Source: Candidatus Doudnabacteria bacterium | GTDB lineage: Bacteria > Patescibacteriota > Doudnabacteria > UBA920 | Assembly: GCA_023245915.1 (NCBI GenBank) | Contig: JAHFJK010000064.1 | Span: forward strand, 1-6,930 | Length of the DNA: 6,930 nucleotides | Direction: 5' to 3' | Part shown: positions 5,761 through 6,930 of the stretch, piece after piece | Numbering within the stretch: the stretch's first letter is position 1 | Layout of the letters: each line of letters begins with the position of its first letter | The notes under the pieces: model-generated | What the model was told of the DNA's origin: nothing | Databases searched by the model: none | What the model saw: the letters and a program-made list of their open reading frames with translations, nothing else | Translations under genes and position numbers: made by a program

Positions 5761-5830
5761 CGCCAGCCCAAAAAGAGCGAGGGCGGGGCGGGAATTCATT
5801 TTCCCCACACCCCTTTTTCTTCCCGCCCCG
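5761..5830. repeat. GC-rich palindromic repeat, copy 2 (left arm plus 50-bp core)
   Basis: The core 5781-5830 is identical to copy 1. Its left arm 5761-5780 (CGCCAGCCC, A-rich run, GAGCGA) is the inverted counterpart of the arm right of copy 1. The stem-loop begins 32 bases after the stop of the 451-residue gene and could act as its transcript end or RNA stabiliser, although no U-run follows. The arm that would complete the palindrome on the right is missing here, just as the left one is missing in copy 1. Confidence 0.85.
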
Positions 5831-5847
5831 CTCCGAGCGAAATCGTT

Positions 5848-5872
5848 GCAAGCGTAGCCCCGTCCCGCTTGC
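5848..5872. repeat. GC-rich hairpin beside copy 2
   Basis: GCAAGCG (5848-5854) pairs with CGCTTGC (5866-5872) around an 11-base loop. It lies between the 50-bp core and the first recognisable codons of the ATPase remnant. It includes the in-frame TAG at 5855-5857 that closes the remnant's upstream frame, so the repeat mosaic probably extends to about here. Confidence 0.45.
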
Positions 5873-6505
5873 CGCCCTACGCCGGATTTCCGCCGCCTGC
5901 AGGACGAGGGCAAAATCGTTTTGGTGAATTGTTTTGGTCAATCCATCAGCCGGGGCGTCCGCCGCGTGCTTCAGGGCCTGGTGTTGTCGGATATCCGGCA
6001 GGCCGTATTCGCCCGGAAATGTCCGGATCGTCCTTACCTGTGGTTTTGCGATGAAGCCCAGAATTTCTTTTTGACCGAGAAGCTGCGCGAGAACATGTCC
6101 GACCTTCTAACAATGTCCAGGAGCTTCGGCAGCTTCTTTTTGTACCTCACGCAGAACATGTCTACGGCGGTTCAGGACGCCCGCATGCTGAAGGTCCTGT
6201 ACACCAATATTCGCTGGTCCTTTTCGATGCGCGGTGAGCCTGGCGACTGCGCGTTTTTGAAATCGGCTCTGCCGGTAACCGGCCGCAGGCCGCGGCCCCG
6301 AACAGACCCGTTTGGGGAAAGGACGTTTTGTACTCCAGCTGAAGAACGAGGATTGCTTCTGGATGAGATTGCCAATTTGCCCGATCGCATCGGCTATTTG
6401 TGGTTGAAGACGCATACCGCCGAAGCCATTTCCATCCGAACGCCGGATTTGGCTCTACCCCCGGCCCGCGACCTTGAGGCGGCGATATTCGCGCTCACCG
6501 ATTAA
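5858..6505 (+). pseudogene. 5'-truncated conjugation/type IV secretion ATPase (TraG/VirD4/VirB4-like C-terminal half)
   Basis: These hexameric P-loop ATPases power DNA or protein transfer at the inner membrane. The frame is open from 5858, just after a TAG, to the TAA at 6503. Recognisable sequence starts near 5879 with DFRRLQDEGKIVLVNCFGQ, the strand entered just after the central part of such motors. Counting from the TTG at 5921, residues 39-49 (YLWFCDEAQNF) are a Walker B strand with D44/E45. LTMSRSFGSFFLYLTQNM (63-80) resembles the following sensor helix and strand, and GEPGDCAFLKSALP (105-118) is also typical of the family. The P-loop and the N-terminal half are absent. The TTG/GTG start has no support. 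The missing part is not elsewhere in the window: the truncation coincides with the repeat mosaic, and upstream lies unrelated DNA. The codons are GC-rich, unlike all genes to the left. Whether an ATPase or an archaeal-style DUF87 relative, it cannot work as it stands. Confidence 0.7.
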
Positions 6506-6560
6506 TTAGTCGGTGCAAGGGGCGCGAATTTCAGCTTCCCTTACGGAAATGTGAGAACTG

Positions 6561-6590
6561 CCCTTCATTTCACATGGATGGAGGGTTTTT
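6561..6590 (+). terminator. Rho-independent terminator downstream of the ATPase remnant
   Basis: CCCTTCAT (6561-6568) pairs with ATGGAGGG (6578-6585), eight base pairs with one G-U, around a nine-base loop, and is followed at once by TTTTT (6586-6590). It lies 56 bases after the TAA at 6505, in the right orientation and position to end that transcript. Confidence 0.65.
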
Positions 6591-6639
6591 GTTTGCTTGA
6601 ACCTGTGAGTCCGAAAATATCAAGAAGAGAACCTGGGAG

Positions 6640-6670
<31 letters not shown>

Positions 6671-6930
6671 TTACGATGATTCAATGAGATACAGCCCGTT
6701 TCGGAACGGGCTCCGAACGAGCTGTAGTCGTTTTTGTAGATGCCAATCTTCTTCAACAATCTTTTTGAAAACTACGGCTTGGTGAATTGGGCGATAAGCT
6801 CAGCATAAATAGCGCCTTCGCGAATTCCCCCGGCTTATTATTGAGAAGTGTTCCTTGGATTATCACAGTGGCCATCCGCAATCAATCTTTCACACGAAGC
6901 GTCTAGGATGATTTTGGGATTTACTACTTT
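6671..6930. other. Right-end region, no gene supported
   Basis: No frame in these 260 bases is long enough or family-like enough to call. On minus, a 40-codon frame starts at the ATG at 6875 (MATVIIQGTLLNNKPGEF...) and stops at 6753. An open frame entering from the right edge ends at 6838 with two consecutive stops. Both are compatible with chance or with decayed coding DNA. The main visible structure is the alternative hairpin pair at 6690-6735. Confidence 0.3.
6690..6735 (+). promoter_or_regulatory. Two mutually exclusive hairpins followed by a T-run
   Basis: Fold A pairs AGCCCGTT (6693-6700) with AACGGGCT (6705-6712) around TCGG. Fold B pairs TACAGC (6690-6695) with GCTGTA (6721-6726) and CGTTTCGG (6697-6704) with CCGAACG (6713-6719), one base bulged. 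The same bases cannot be in both folds. GTCGTTTTTG follows at 6727-6736. It could be an attenuator, a terminator or a palindrome remnant; no downstream gene is recognised. Confidence 0.35.

Larger units (their letters stand above)
4177..5830 (+). mobile_element. Putative one-gene cassette bounded by GC-rich palindromic repeats
   Basis: The two ends carry an identical 50-bp core in the same orientation (4177-4226 and 5781-5830). Facing inwards, 4216-4247 and 5761-5794 are inverted repeats of about 32-33 bp (CGCCAGCCC, A-run, GCGAGG, CGGGGCGGGAA) with one small indel and one or two substitutions. The interior holds one gene, much more AT-rich than the ends. CTC occurs immediately outside both ends (4174-4176, 5831-5833), which could be a 3-bp target duplication or chance. 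No transposase or recombinase is visible, so mobility would have to be supplied elsewhere. The alternative is two members of a dispersed repeat family flanking an unrelated gene, or repeat-driven misassembly. Confidence 0.4.

Noticed and set aside
4177..5830. CRISPR array reading of the repeated 50-mer
   Set aside because: There are only two copies 1.6 kb apart enclosing a gene, with no regularly spaced short repeats.
5660..5941. Minus-strand frames of 77-93 residues across copy 2, and a plus frame 5694-5927
   Set aside because: They are built mainly from the low-complexity GC-rich palindromic repeat, and their R/G/P-rich translations have no domain pattern.
6107..6415. Minus-strand frames within the ATPase remnant
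   Set aside because: The opposite strand has a Walker B motif and family-like sequence; these are antisense frames kept open by GC-rich codons.
6753..6875. Minus-strand 40-codon frame beginning MATVIIQGTLLNNK
   Set aside because: Protein-like at its start but short, without a ribosome site or family match; listed only within the description of the right-end region.

Overview
The window looks like bacterial DNA joined to a stretch of different character. Positions 1 to about 4130 are moderately AT-rich and densely packed, and encode ordinary cytoplasmic enzymes. These are the N-terminus of a type I glutamine synthetase (minus), a PfkB-family sugar kinase (minus), a soluble GGDEF-domain protein (plus) and a complete archaeal-type phosphoenolpyruvate carboxylase of 505 residues (minus). 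That carboxylase is common in archaea and patchy in bacteria. Together with the small genes and mostly absent Shine-Dalgarno sequences it would suit a Candidate Phyla Radiation (Patescibacteria) bacterium, but this is inference and no marker gene fixes the taxon.

Positions 387-842 hold no gene but are rich in structure. They contain a promoter and ribosome site for glnA, a long hairpin followed by a U-tract stem-loop, a 96-bp MITE-like element with 13-bp terminal inverted repeats and a TTTTA direct repeat on both sides, and a 36-bp perfect palindrome that overlaps the kinase stop codon. The kinase and GGDEF genes diverge from a 56-bp spacer with a near-symmetric double extended -10 box. The GGDEF and PEPC genes converge and overlap by four bases at their stops.

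Positions 4137-5872 are the most unusual part. A very AT-rich gene (4373-5728, 451 residues, coiled-coil N-terminus and an unassigned C-terminal domain) is bracketed by two GC-rich palindromic repeats. Each contains the same exact 50-bp core, and the arms facing the gene form roughly 32-bp inverted repeats. This could be a one-gene mobile cassette. It could also be a dispersed repeat family at which different loci, or different genomes, were joined during assembly.

Immediately right of the second repeat the composition becomes GC-rich. A 5'-truncated conjugation/type IV secretion-type ATPase remnant (Walker B present, Walker A missing) is followed by a good intrinsic terminator, a fragment matching the 3' end of a tRNA gene (a possible attachment-site scar), and about 260 bp with alternative hairpins but no convincing gene. 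The right third therefore looks like the edge of an integrated element or a contig join.

Functionally, the left part is anaplerosis (PEP to oxaloacetate), nitrogen assimilation, sugar phosphorylation and possibly cyclic-dinucleotide signalling. Nothing in the sequence ties these genes into one operon.
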